DNA of 8,043 nt, from the NCBI GenBank assembly GCA_016210785.1, contig JACQTN010000460.1, positions 1-8,043 on the forward strand, given 5' to 3'. The notes beneath the pieces are model-generated. The model was not told the DNA's origin. It searched no databases and saw only the letters and a list, made by a program, of their open reading frames with translations. Below are positions 1-5,651 of the stretch, in pieces. The DNA comes from Armatimonadota bacterium (GTDB taxonomy: Bacteria; Sysuimicrobiota; Sysuimicrobiia; Sysuimicrobiales; JACQTN01). Position numbers and translations under genes: made by a program. Numbering within the stretch: the first letter of the stretch is position 1; each line of letters opens with the position of its first letter.

Positions 1-294
1 CCACCACGGCATGCGGTGCGCGAAGTTGGTGGTGCCGTCGATGGGATCGATGACCCAGCGGTAGTCGGGACCTTCTTCCTTCACCTTCTCCTCTGCCAGG
101 AAGCCGTGGCCGGGGTAGCGGGCACGCAGTTCCTTGATGATCATCTCTTCTGCGGCACGGTCGCCGGCGGTCACCAGGTCACGGCCGCCTTTGAAGTCGA
201 TGGCGAACGGCCGGGACTGAAGATCGCGCAGCATCCACCCGGTCCTGCGCGCCACCTCGATGGCGCTCTGGAGAAACGGAGAAAACTCCTCCAT
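1..294 (-). CDS. Inositol monophosphatase family phosphatase, N-terminal part (runs off the left edge)
   Basis: Members are Mg2+-dependent phosphatases of small phosphorylated metabolites (inositol-1-phosphate, fructose-1,6-bisphosphate, histidinol phosphate, PAP); they are cytoplasmic and usually about 260 aa. Only the first 98 residues are here. Seen directly: residues 39-50 read DLVTAGDRAAEE, the family's 'D-x-VT-x-x-D' segment. Residues 80-91 read WVIDPIDGTTNF, the metal-binding signature, with D83 and D86 as metal ligands; E68/E69 is the expected upstream Glu ligand. The start is ATG at 294, with GAGGTGA a few bases upstream. It lies 54 bases behind the eIF2B-like gene on the same strand, so the two are probably one transcript. 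The substrate cannot be chosen from this fragment. The family call is firm; the specific enzyme is open. Confidence 0.93.
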   Translation of the reverse strand, partial: MEEFSPFLQSAIEVARRTGWMLRDLQSRPFAIDFKGGRDLVTAGDRAAEEMIIKELRARYPGHGFLAEEKVKEEGPDYRWVIDPIDGTTNFAHRMPWW

Positions 295-348
295 GGTTCA
301 CCTCGCTGACACGGAGTCGCCGGGGCACAGCATCACGGCGTGACCGTC

Positions 349-1287
349 CTACGCGCCCATCAGGGCGCCGATCTCCTCCGGCGGCATGAGGCCGCGCTCG
401 GTCACGTAGCCGGTGACGTAACGCGCGGGGACCTCCTCGAAGATGGCGCGCCCCACGGTGGACCCCGGCGGCGGCATCCATTCGCCGAGGATTGCCTCCG
501 CGGGGGACTCCTCCAGGCTCACCGTGGAGAGGTCGGGCAGATGCGGAGGCGCCGTGGCCGATCCCCGGTCCGCTGGCGGGGGTGGCAGCACCTTGGAGGT
601 CTCCGCAGCCACGTAGTACGGCACCTGCTCCGCGGCGGCGCAGACGGCCAGCGCCAGGACCCCGGTCTTGCCCACGAAGCCTGCGGCGCCGATGGCGTCG
701 GCGCCCACCAGCGCGGCCCGCGCGCCGCGCAGGTAAGTGGCCAACGACGCGTCCAGGATCAGCGTGACGTCGTGGCCCGCGGCGGCGACGCGCTCCGCCA
801 TCTGGCGTCCCTCGCAGAGCGGGCGGGACTCGGTGGCGATCACGCGCAGGCGCCCGCGGCGGCCGGCCGCCACCTCCAGGATGCGCAGCACCGTCTCGCT
901 GTAGCTGTGCACGACTACGGGGCCCTGTTCGAGGAGCCCTGCGCCCGTGGCGGCGATCCGGTCCAGCGCCACGCGCGAGCGTTCCCCGTGCCCGCGCACC
1001 CACTCCGCCACGGCATCCCTGATGCGGTCCACCGGCTGCCCTTCATCCGCGAGCCGCGCCGCCAGGCGCAGGCTGCGGTAGCCGATATGCCGCGGCGGCG
1101 CCATGGAAGGCTTCGCGGCGGCCAGGCGCACCACCGCGTCGCACAGACCCGTCAGGAAGGTCTCTGACGTGCCGCCTCGGTGCGCGGCAACCCATTCCGC
1201 CAGAGCCGCCGCGGCCGCCCGCCCGACCTCCGCGGCGCCCTGCGTCCGCATTCCGGCAATGGCGGCGAGCCGTTCCTCGAAGCACAC
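349..1287 (-). CDS. eIF2B-alpha-like / ribose-1,5-bisphosphate-isomerase-related protein
   Basis: 312 aa, full length for the eIF2B alpha/beta/delta-like superfamily (eIF2B regulatory subunits, archaeal ribose-1,5-bisphosphate isomerase, MtnA), which binds phosphorylated sugars or nucleotides in a Rossmann-like domain. Seen: an Ala-rich helical N-terminal half (about 1-120). Then VVVHSYSETVLRIL (124-137), TESRPLCEGRQMAE (152-165), LVGADAIGAAGFVGKTG (193-209), YYVAAETSK (224-232) and the closing FEEVPARYVTGYVTERG stretch, all in family order. D197 matches the catalytic Asp of the isomerases, but the usual Cys in the T-H-C-x-S loop is Ser128 (HSYS), as in non-catalytic eIF2B alpha (HAYS). The GTG start at 1287 is the only start before an in-frame stop upstream, and it lacks a good ribosome site; ATG at 1251 is the alternative. 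It heads the unit with the phosphatase gene. Family is confident; catalytic activity is doubtful. Confidence 0.88.
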   Translation of the reverse strand: MCFEERLAAIAGMRTQGAAEVGRAAAAALAEWVAAHRGGTSETFLTGLCDAVVRLAAAKPSMAPPRHIGYRSLRLAARLADEGQPVDRIRDAVAEWVRGHGERSRVALDRIAATGAGLLEQGPVVVHSYSETVLRILEVAAGRRGRLRVIATESRPLCEGRQMAERVAAAGHDVTLILDASLATYLRGARAALVGADAIGAAGFVGKTGVLALAVCAAAEQVPYYVAAETSKVLPPPPADRGSATAPPHLPDLSTVSLEESPAEAILGEWMPPPGSTVGRAIFEEVPARYVTGYVTERGLMPPEEIGALMGA

Positions 1288-1315
1288 AGCGCCATCATAT
1301 CATCGGCGCAAAAGA

Positions 1316-1359
1316 GACGCCAGGGGCCGGGTCGCGTGCGCGGCCCGGCCCCTGGCGTC
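1316..1359 (-). terminator. Perfect 16-bp-stem hairpin with T-tract in the leader of the eIF2B-like gene
   Basis: GACGCCAGGGGCCGGG (1316-1331) and CCCGGCCCCTGGCGTC (1344-1359) are exact reverse complements, separated by 12 bases that can pair further (CGCG/CGCG). Read on the minus strand, the stem is followed at once by TCTTTT (around 1310-1315), as in an intrinsic terminator. Read on the plus strand it is followed by GGGGGAGAGAGGG and no T-run. It lies 28 bases before the GTG of the eIF2B-like gene, in the divergent spacer. No minus-strand gene lies upstream for it to end, so it would act as a leader attenuator or shield against antisense transcription from the right. The structure is certain; the role is inferred. 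Confidence 0.6.
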
Positions 1360-1437
1360 GGGGGAGAGAGGGTCGTGCGGAGCCAGGCACGCCCCGCGCG
1401 GTCCGGCGGATTTACAGGAGGGTACGGGGTAAAGCAG

Positions 1438-1478
1438 TTTGGGCGGACCTGCTACAATATATCATGGTGTCATGGTGT
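1438..1478 (+). promoter_or_regulatory. Extended -10 promoter and tandem CATGGTGT repeat upstream of vapB
   Basis: TGCTACAAT (1450-1458) is an extended -10 element (TG-N-TACAAT); no good -35 is visible, which is tolerated with an extended -10. Immediately downstream, CATGGTGT occurs twice in perfect tandem (1463-1470 and 1471-1478), overlapping the predicted transcription start. VapB-type ribbon-helix-helix antitoxins usually repress their own promoter by binding short repeats, so this repeat is the natural operator candidate. A short inverted pair AGCAG/CTGCT (1433-1437, 1449-1453) flanks the spacer. On the other strand TATATT (1461-1456) could serve as a -10 for the divergent eIF2B-like unit, though its -35 is poor. 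Confidence 0.5.
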
Positions 1479-1496
1479 GACTGGAGGGGACGGCAC

Positions 1497-1736
1497 ATGA
1501 GACGAATGCAGGTCCAGATTGAGGAATCCACGTATGAGGCACTTCGGCGGCGAGCGTTCGAGCGGCGGCGGTCCCTAGCCGCGACGGTACGCGAACTGCT
1601 TGAAGAGGCTCTTCGTCCCGCGTCGCCGCGCCGGCGGCGGCTGAAGGACTTTAAGTTCATCGGGGCCGGCGCTTCGAAGAGGCGGGGGCGGGTGTCCGTG
1701 GAGCACGACGCCGCACTCGGTGACGAACGGTGGTAG
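1497..1736 (+). CDS. vapB: VapB/FitA-type ribbon-helix-helix antitoxin
   Basis: 79 aa, basic, typical size for an antitoxin of a VapC toxin. The N-terminus has the ribbon-helix-helix pattern: strand RMQVQIEES (3-11), helix TYEALRRRAFERR (12-24), then SLAATVRELLEEALR (26-40) as the second helix. This region should dimerise and bind the operator upstream. The C-terminal half (about 41-79, rich in Arg and Lys, then acidic) is the part that in this family wraps the toxin. The start is ATG at 1497, placed 6 bases after the strong site GGAGGGGA (1483-1490). An in-frame ATG at 1464 sits inside the promoter repeat and is unlikely. The gene overlaps vapC by 7 bases. Base composition looks slightly less GC-rich than the metabolic genes, as often seen for mobile TA modules (by eye only). 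Confidence 0.85.
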   Translation: MRRMQVQIEESTYEALRRRAFERRRSLAATVRELLEEALRPASPRRRRLKDFKFIGAGASKRRGRVSVEHDAALGDERW

Positions 1737-2137
1737 TATTCCTCGACACGTCGGCGATCTTCGCGCTGGCGGACACGAACGACGAGAATCACCAGGTCGC
1801 GGTAGCGCGCTTCAAGGCGGCGCTCGATGCCGGTGACGACTTCCTGACGCACAACTACGTGATCCTGGAGAGCCTGGCTCTGGTGCAACGGCGGCTGGGC
1901 TGGGAGGTGACACGGTGGCTCCTGAGCGAGGTGTCCGCCTTTCGTGTTCGTTGGGTCGATCAGGAACTTCACCAGGCGGCGTTGAAGTCTTTCGCAGAGC
2001 GGAGAGGGCGCATCAGCCTTGTGGATTCGGTCAGCTTCCTGGTCATGCGAGAGGCGGGGATCTCGCATGTGTTGGGATTTGACGACGACTTCGTCCGTGA
2101 GGGCTTCCGTCCGTACCTTCCCGAGCCCTCTCGTTAG
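1730..2137 (+). CDS. vapC: VapC-type PIN-domain ribonuclease toxin
   Basis: 135 aa, one PIN domain, full length. PIN toxins are Mg2+-dependent endoribonucleases that cut RNA (tRNA or rRNA in studied cases) and are held inactive by the partner antitoxin. The acidic metal-binding residues are all present: D6 in FLDTSAIF, E47 in VILESL, D99 in SLVDSVSF, and D118 within GFDDDF (116-121). The protein should therefore be catalytically competent. The start is GTG at 1730, overlapping the vapB stop by 7 bases, with GGTGA (1719-1723) six bases upstream; this overlap is typical of translational coupling in TA pairs. The stop is TAG at 2135. The decarboxylase gene starts 24 bases later on the same strand, so vapBC and comDE may share a transcript. 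The RNA target cannot be read from the sequence. Confidence 0.9.
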   Translation: MVVFLDTSAIFALADTNDENHQVAVARFKAALDAGDDFLTHNYVILESLALVQRRLGWEVTRWLLSEVSAFRVRWVDQELHQAALKSFAERRGRISLVDSVSFLVMREAGISHVLGFDDDFVREGFRPYLPEPSR

Positions 2138-2161
2138 GACGGCGCATGCGGAGGCATGATG

Positions 2162-2671
2162 ATGAGCTGGGAGCCCCAGGTGGTGGCCGCCCTCAAAGCC
2201 GGCGGCATCGAGATGGTCGCCTACGTACCGGACGAGATGACCGGCGGCGTGCTGAGGCTGCTGGAGGCCGATCCCGCCTTCACGATGGTGCCGGTCACGC
2301 GGGAGGAGGAGGGCGTGGCCGTGCTGGCCGGCGGCTACCTGGGTGGCAGGCGCGGCGTGCTCATCCTGCAAGGAAGCGGGCTCGGGAACTCCATCAACGT
2401 CCTGGCGTCGCTGGTGGTGGCCTCTCAGATCCCCATGCTGCTGCTCATCAGCGAGCGGGGCCGGCTCGGCGAGTTTAATCCCGTGCAGGTCCCCCTGGGC
2501 CGCGCCACGCCCAGGATCCTGGAGGCGCTCGGCATCCAGAGTTTTGCCCTCGAGGATCAGGACGATATCGAGCGCACCCTCGGTGGCGCCCTGGGGCTGG
2601 CGTTCGGCACCTCGATGCCGGTGGCCATCCTGCTCACCACCACGCTGACCGGAGGGAAGAAGCCGCGATGA
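2162..2671 (+). CDS. comD: Sulfopyruvate/phosphonopyruvate decarboxylase-like, alpha (Pyr-domain) subunit
   Basis: 169 aa, the usual size of a separate ComD subunit. With ComE it forms a thiamine-diphosphate enzyme that decarboxylates a 3-carbon 2-oxo acid with an anionic head group (sulfopyruvate to sulfoacetaldehyde, or phosphonopyruvate to phosphonoacetaldehyde). Seen: VAYVPDEMTGG (19-29), VTREEEGVAVLAGGYLGG (45-62) carrying the Glu cluster E48-E50 that supplies the ThDP-activating Glu, and GSGLGNSINVLASL (71-84), characteristic of this subfamily. Three ATGs run in tandem at 2156, 2159 and 2162. The site GGAGG (2150-2154) lies 1, 4 and 7 bases before them, so 2162 is best spaced; the other two would add one or two Met. 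It overlaps the next gene by ATGA. No xsc, pepM or sulfolactate genes are nearby, so the true substrate is open. Confidence 0.85.
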   Translation: MSWEPQVVAALKAGGIEMVAYVPDEMTGGVLRLLEADPAFTMVPVTREEEGVAVLAGGYLGGRRGVLILQGSGLGNSINVLASLVVASQIPMLLLISERGRLGEFNPVQVPLGRATPRILEALGIQSFALEDQDDIERTLGGALGLAFGTSMPVAILLTTTLTGGKKPR

Positions 2672-3234
2672 AGAGGATCGACGCCATCCGCGAGCTCCTG
2701 AAGGTCGCCGGCACCTCCCCTATCCTTGCTAATCTGGGGACCAACACCTACGATCTCTACGCGGCCGCGGAGGACCGCGCGCAGAACTTCTACATGTCGG
2801 GCGCGATGGGGTCAGTCTCTTCCATCGGCGTGGGGCTGGCGGTGGCGCGGTCCGACTTGATGAAGGTCTTCGTCCTCGACGGCGACGGCTCGCTGCTGAT
2901 GAATTTGGGGTCGCTGACGACGATCGCCGCGCTGAGCCCGCCCAATCTCGTGCACGTCATGTTCGACAACCGCATGTACGAGACGACGGGCCGGCAGGCG
3001 AGCCACACGGCCCGCGGAGTGAACCTGGCGGCCATCGCCCGGGCGGCGGGCGTCAGGCACGTGGAGGAGGTGGACAACATCGACGCGTTTGCCCGCGCGG
3101 TGCGGGCCGCGGTGCAGGAGCCGGGGCCGTGGTTCGTGGCGGCGGTGGTCGAGCCGGGCGCATCCACAGGCCGGGTGCCCCGGCGGCCGGTCTACTTCAA
3201 GGACCGGTTCATGGAAAGCCTCCCACGTGCGTAG
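2668..3234 (+). CDS. comE: Sulfopyruvate/phosphonopyruvate decarboxylase-like, beta (ThDP-binding) subunit
   Basis: 188 aa, a full-length ComE-type subunit holding the thiamine-diphosphate and Mg2+ site. Seen: NLGTNTYDLY (22-31), FYMSGAMGSVSSIGVGLA (41-58), which is the substrate/cofactor loop of the family, then the ThDP motif from GDGS (72-75) to N101 (FDNRMYETTG, 99-108), with the expected ~26-residue spacing. The C-terminus (about 150-188) ends in VAAVVEPGASTGRVPRRPV, also typical. The ATG overlaps the comD stop (ATGA, 2668-2671), so the two subunits are translationally coupled and likely made in equal amounts. In methanogens ComDE serves coenzyme M synthesis, and in sulfonate-degrading bacteria it yields sulfoacetaldehyde; neither context is visible here. 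A generic ThDP-dependent 2-oxo-acid decarboxylase is the safe description. Confidence 0.86.
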   Translation: MKRIDAIRELLKVAGTSPILANLGTNTYDLYAAAEDRAQNFYMSGAMGSVSSIGVGLAVARSDLMKVFVLDGDGSLLMNLGSLTTIAALSPPNLVHVMFDNRMYETTGRQASHTARGVNLAAIARAAGVRHVEEVDNIDAFARAVRAAVQEPGPWFVAAVVEPGASTGRVPRRPVYFKDRFMESLPRA

Positions 3235-3311
3235 TTTGTAAGGACTGCGAGATGCACCCGCATCGCGCTCGACCGCGGACCGTTGGGCGTGACGGGGGCG
3301 CGGAATTGTCA

Positions 3312-3347
3312 AGACCTGCTCCGGTCTCGAGGTTCCCGATCAACCTC
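3312..3347. terminator. Two adjacent short hairpins between convergent genes (weak terminator candidate)
   Basis: Within the 137-base gap between comE and the convergent dehydratase, AGACC/GGTCT (3312-3316, 3323-3327) and GAGGTT/AACCTC (3329-3334, 3342-3347) form two perfect small stems back to back. Downstream on the plus strand is only CTTCCT, with no true T-run on either strand. The position fits a bidirectional stop for two converging transcripts, but the stems are short. I see nothing else in this gap. Confidence 0.25.
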
Positions 3348-3371
3348 CTTCCTGTGGGTGCGGCTCTTCGA

Positions 3372-4346
3372 TTAGGCGCGACCTGAGGTGTCGGCCAGCA
3401 ATCTCTTCAAGGCGTCGGCGGCGACATTGCGCCCCGTCAGGACTGCCACCACGCGGCTGCCGGGCTTCGGCCGGACCTGACGCTCCAGCAGCACCGCCAC
3501 GCCCACCGCTCCCGAGCCTTCGATCAGCACGCGATGCTCCTCCAGCAGCCACAGGATCGCGCGGGCGATGGACGATTCCGAGACGAGCAGCACGTCGTCC
3601 ACGTACCGTTCGATCAATGTGAAGGTCATCGAGTCGGCGTCGATATTGCCGGCGAGTCCGTCGGCCAGCGTCGGCATCACGGCGACCGGGACGACGCGCC
3701 CCTGCCTGCGCGCCTCCACCAGCGCCGGCGACGCCTCCGCCTGGATGCCGATCACCGTACACCGCGGGTTCACCGTCTTCGCGTAGACCGCCATCCCGCT
3801 GATCAGCCCGCCCGCGCCGACCGGTACCAGCAGCACGTCCGTCTCGGGGAGGTCCTGGAAGATCTCCACCGCCACGGTGCCGTGGCCGGCGATGATGGCC
3901 GGGTCGTTGTACGGCGTGAGATAGGGCCAGCCGCGCTCGCGGCTGAGGGCGCGGGCGTGCGCCTCCGCGGCGTCGTAGTCGCGGCCGGCCTGGACAAGTT
4001 CCACTGGCCATCGCCGCAGCGCGGCCACCTTGGCCGCGGATGCCGTCTCCGCCACCACCACGACCGCCGGCACGCCCAGGTGACGGCTCGCGTACGCGAC
4101 GCCCAGCGCGTGGTTGCCCGCCGACGCCGTGATGACCCCGGGCACGGTTCCGCGCAGGCGATGCAGAACATTCAGCGCGCCGCGCGGTTTGAAGCTCCCC
4201 GTGCGCTGCGCCTGTTCCATCTTGAGGAGGATCTCGGCCCCGCAGCGCTCCACCAGTGCGGGCGACGGCTCCAGCGGCGTCCGGTCCACCAGGGGGCGCA
4301 CCCGACGATAGGCCTCCAGGATGTCGCGTGCGGTGACGTCGTCCAT
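3372..4346 (-). CDS. Threonine/serine dehydratase (PLP fold-type II), short form without ACT domain
   Basis: 324 aa; probably deaminates L-threonine or L-serine to 2-oxobutyrate or pyruvate plus ammonia. Seen: SFKPRGA (51-57) with K53 as the Schiff-base lysine, SAGNHALG (75-82) whose N78 contacts the PLP ring, YNDPAIIAGHGTVAVEI (146-162), the phosphate-binding glycine loop GAGGLISG (177-184), and the C-terminal VAVLTGRNVA segment. There is no regulatory ACT domain, so it resembles catabolic dehydratases, serine racemase or EutB-like enzymes rather than feedback-controlled IlvA. I chose ATG at 4346 because homologues begin close to this point. A GTG at 4379 adds 11 residues (KAQKRGRVDA) and overlaps the stop of the upstream relic as GTGA, so it cannot be excluded. 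The exact substrate is not decidable from sequence. Confidence 0.9.
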   Translation of the reverse strand: MDDVTARDILEAYRRVRPLVDRTPLEPSPALVERCGAEILLKMEQAQRTGSFKPRGALNVLHRLRGTVPGVITASAGNHALGVAYASRHLGVPAVVVVAETASAAKVAALRRWPVELVQAGRDYDAAEAHARALSRERGWPYLTPYNDPAIIAGHGTVAVEIFQDLPETDVLLVPVGAGGLISGMAVYAKTVNPRCTVIGIQAEASPALVEARRQGRVVPVAVMPTLADGLAGNIDADSMTFTLIERYVDDVLLVSESSIARAILWLLEEHRVLIEGSGAVGVAVLLERQVRPKPGSRVVAVLTGRNVAADALKRLLADTSGRA

Positions 4347-4375
4347 GGCGTCCACTCGTCCTCTCTTTTGCGCCT

Positions 4376-4654
4376 TCACGGGTGCATCTCAGGACCCCGG
4401 CGACCGCGCACGCAGGTGGGGAATGACCTCGCGATCTCAGAGGGATCGGTCGGGAAGGGATTGGCGATGGCGGTGCCCAGGCGGATGCGGCGCGTGGCGG
4501 CGGCGATGGCGGTGAGGGTGATCCACGCGTCACGCTTCAGCAGGTCGTGGCAGACCCAGACGTCGTCGAATCCCGCCGCCTCGGCGAGCCGGGCCAGTTC
4601 GGCCACCCGGGGGATGGTGCCGGAGTCGCTGTGGAACCGGATACCGAAGCGCAG
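4376..4654 (-). pseudogene. Relic of a luciferase-like (LLM class) flavin-dependent oxidoreductase, 5' part only
   Basis: LLM enzymes use FMN or F420 and are about 300-350 aa. Here only the N-terminal ~75 residues survive: FGIRFHSDSG, then VAELARLAEAAGFDDVWVCHDLLKRDAWITLTAIAAATRRIRLGTA and NPFPTDPSEIA, a clear match to the first beta-alpha units and the conserved 'T-R-I-R-L-G-T' strand. After about position 4430 the frame loses all resemblance and stops at 4376, so roughly 220 or more codons are missing. A good ribosome site (GGGAGG, minus strand 4669-4664) sits 9 bases before the codon where homologues start, but that codon is CTG (4654-4652), not ATG or GTG. The only upstream ATG (4735) would add 27 unrelated Arg/Gly-rich residues. 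I read this as a gene cut down by deletion with an eroded start. Its remaining stop overlaps the alternative GTG of the dehydratase. Confidence 0.7.
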
Positions 4655-4894
4655 GCCGGATCGCCTCCCGCACGCGACTGGGAGGCCCGGGCGCCGGCCC
4701 GCGGACCCCCACCGCCGTGGGCGCAGAGATTCCATCGGCGCGTGGCGGACTCCTGCTCATCGCGCGGCCCGCTGCTGCGTGCCGCGCGGCCGTCCTGTCA
4801 GCGACGCAACCGGTTTGCGCTCGCCGCGCCGCGCCCGCCGCCCCGCGGCGCAGGGCAGGAGTCCCTCTCCGCCGCCGGGAATCTACCCCCTATC
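4655..4894. other. 240-base spacer without a supportable gene
   Basis: This stretch separates the minus-strand relic from the plus-strand acetyltransferase. Several frames are open, as expected in very GC-rich DNA, but none gives a recognisable protein; the translations are Arg/Pro/Ala-rich. It should contain the promoter for the acetyltransferase, yet no convincing -35/-10 pair is visible. TATCAT at 4891-4896 resembles a -10 but overlaps the start codon. Confidence 0.5.
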
Positions 4895-5575
4895 ATGGAC
4901 GGCGTGATCATGGGCGGCGTGGAGATCCGGCGGGCGACGGTCCGCGACATCCCCGACATTCTGCCCGTGTGGGGGGAGCTGGCCGACTTCCACACGTCGC
5001 TGGACGCCAGCTTTCGCCCTTCTTCAGAATGGAAGCACGAGTACGCGGACTACCTGCGCAGCCTGATGATGCGCGACGACGCGCTGGCGCTGTTAGCCCG
5101 CGTGGATGGGGAGGTGGTGGGGTACGGCGTGGCGCGGGTGAGTTATCTGCCCGGGTTCTTCCTGTACCGGCGCCGCGGCTACATCCACGATGTGTACACC
5201 CGTCAGGGGTTTCGGCGGCACGGCATCGGCCGGCAGATGGTGCAGGGGCTGCTGGACTGGCTGCGTGACCGCGGGGTGTCGCTGGTCGAGCTCACGGTGG
5301 CCGTCAACAACGACGAGGCGGTCGCCTTCTGGAAGGCGCTGGGCTTTGCCACCTTCATGCACCACATGAAGCGGGAGTTCTGTCCACGTATCGCTACTGT
5401 TCGCTTCCTTTCCCGGCCGGACGGGTTTATGTGGCGTATACCTCGCGGGGCGCGGCCCGGGTCACCATCGGGGCGGGTACCGGCGCCGCGTTCGAGCGGC
5501 GGTTCGCGCGATGCTTTCGCGCGCGCCGCGGGCTACCGGCCGTACCCGGTGTGCCGGCCCGCATCGCGGCGGTGA
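4895..5575 (+). CDS. GNAT family N-acetyltransferase with abnormal C-terminal extension
   Basis: Transfers an acetyl group from acetyl-CoA to an amine; the acceptor is unknown. The real domain is residues 9-162 (about 155 aa, normal size): VEIRRATVRDIPDI at the start, VDGEVVGYGVARV (70-82, strands beta2-beta3), IHDVYTRQGFRRHGIGRQMV (97-116) with the acetyl-CoA pyrophosphate loop QGFRRHGIG, and LTVAVNNDEAVAFWKALGF (133-151) with N138 and the closing F-W-x-x-x-G-F motif. The domain should end near HHMKREF (156-162). The remaining ~64 codons (from 5381) match no known part of the fold, are Arg/Pro/Ser/Gly-rich, and begin with a run of T-ending codons unlike the rest of the gene. A lost stop is likely. 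Starts at 4895, 4910 (ATG) or 4919 (GTG) are all possible; the open frame further upstream is not part of the protein. Confidence 0.8.
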   Translation: MDGVIMGGVEIRRATVRDIPDILPVWGELADFHTSLDASFRPSSEWKHEYADYLRSLMMRDDALALLARVDGEVVGYGVARVSYLPGFFLYRRRGYIHDVYTRQGFRRHGIGRQMVQGLLDWLRDRGVSLVELTVAVNNDEAVAFWKALGFATFMHHMKREFCPRIATVRFLSRPDGFMWRIPRGARPGSPSGRVPAPRSSGGSRDAFARAAGYRPYPVCRPASRR

Positions 5576-5651
5576 AAGGAATCGCTCCTGCCGTGGGCGC
5601 GTTGGCGGGTCTCGCGCGGTGGAACAGGCGACAGGTGTGAGGGGGGCAGCG

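Noticed and set aside
340..1167. Long plus-strand open frame opposite the eIF2B-like gene
   Set aside because: The translation is Arg/His/Gly-rich with no family resemblance, and the minus-strand gene has clear motifs throughout. It is a shadow caused by high GC.
1290..1460. T-box riboswitch in the leader of the eIF2B-like gene (GGACCGCG followed by a terminator-like stem)
   Set aside because: The conserved T-box block is not matched (GCCGGACCGCG instead of GGTGG-N-ACCGCG), no specifier stem is visible, and the downstream gene is not an aminoacyl-tRNA or amino-acid gene.
1412..2371. 319-codon minus-strand open frame over vapBC
   Set aside because: It lies antisense to two genes with clear antitoxin and PIN motifs, and its translation matches nothing recognisable.
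1305..4374. 13-base sequence GGCGCAAAAGAGA at 1305-1317 and its reverse complement at 4362-4374
   Set aside because: A match of this length is expected about once by chance in a window of this size, and its orientation relative to the two genes differs, so it is not a shared regulatory site on this evidence.
4547..4894. Upstream extension of the acetyltransferase frame
   Set aside because: The frame is open, but the translation is low-complexity Arg/Pro/Ala, overlaps the LLM relic on the other strand, and homologous GNAT domains begin at about 4910-4920.
3534..4907. 457-codon plus-strand open frame opposite the dehydratase
   Set aside because: The minus-strand dehydratase has all PLP-enzyme motifs; the plus frame is His/Arg-rich noise.
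5431..5640. 69-codon plus-strand ORF between the acetyltransferase and the oxidase
   Set aside because: GTG start without a ribosome site, Arg/Ala-rich translation without motifs, and it overlaps the acetyltransferase tail. All frames are open here, so it carries little information.
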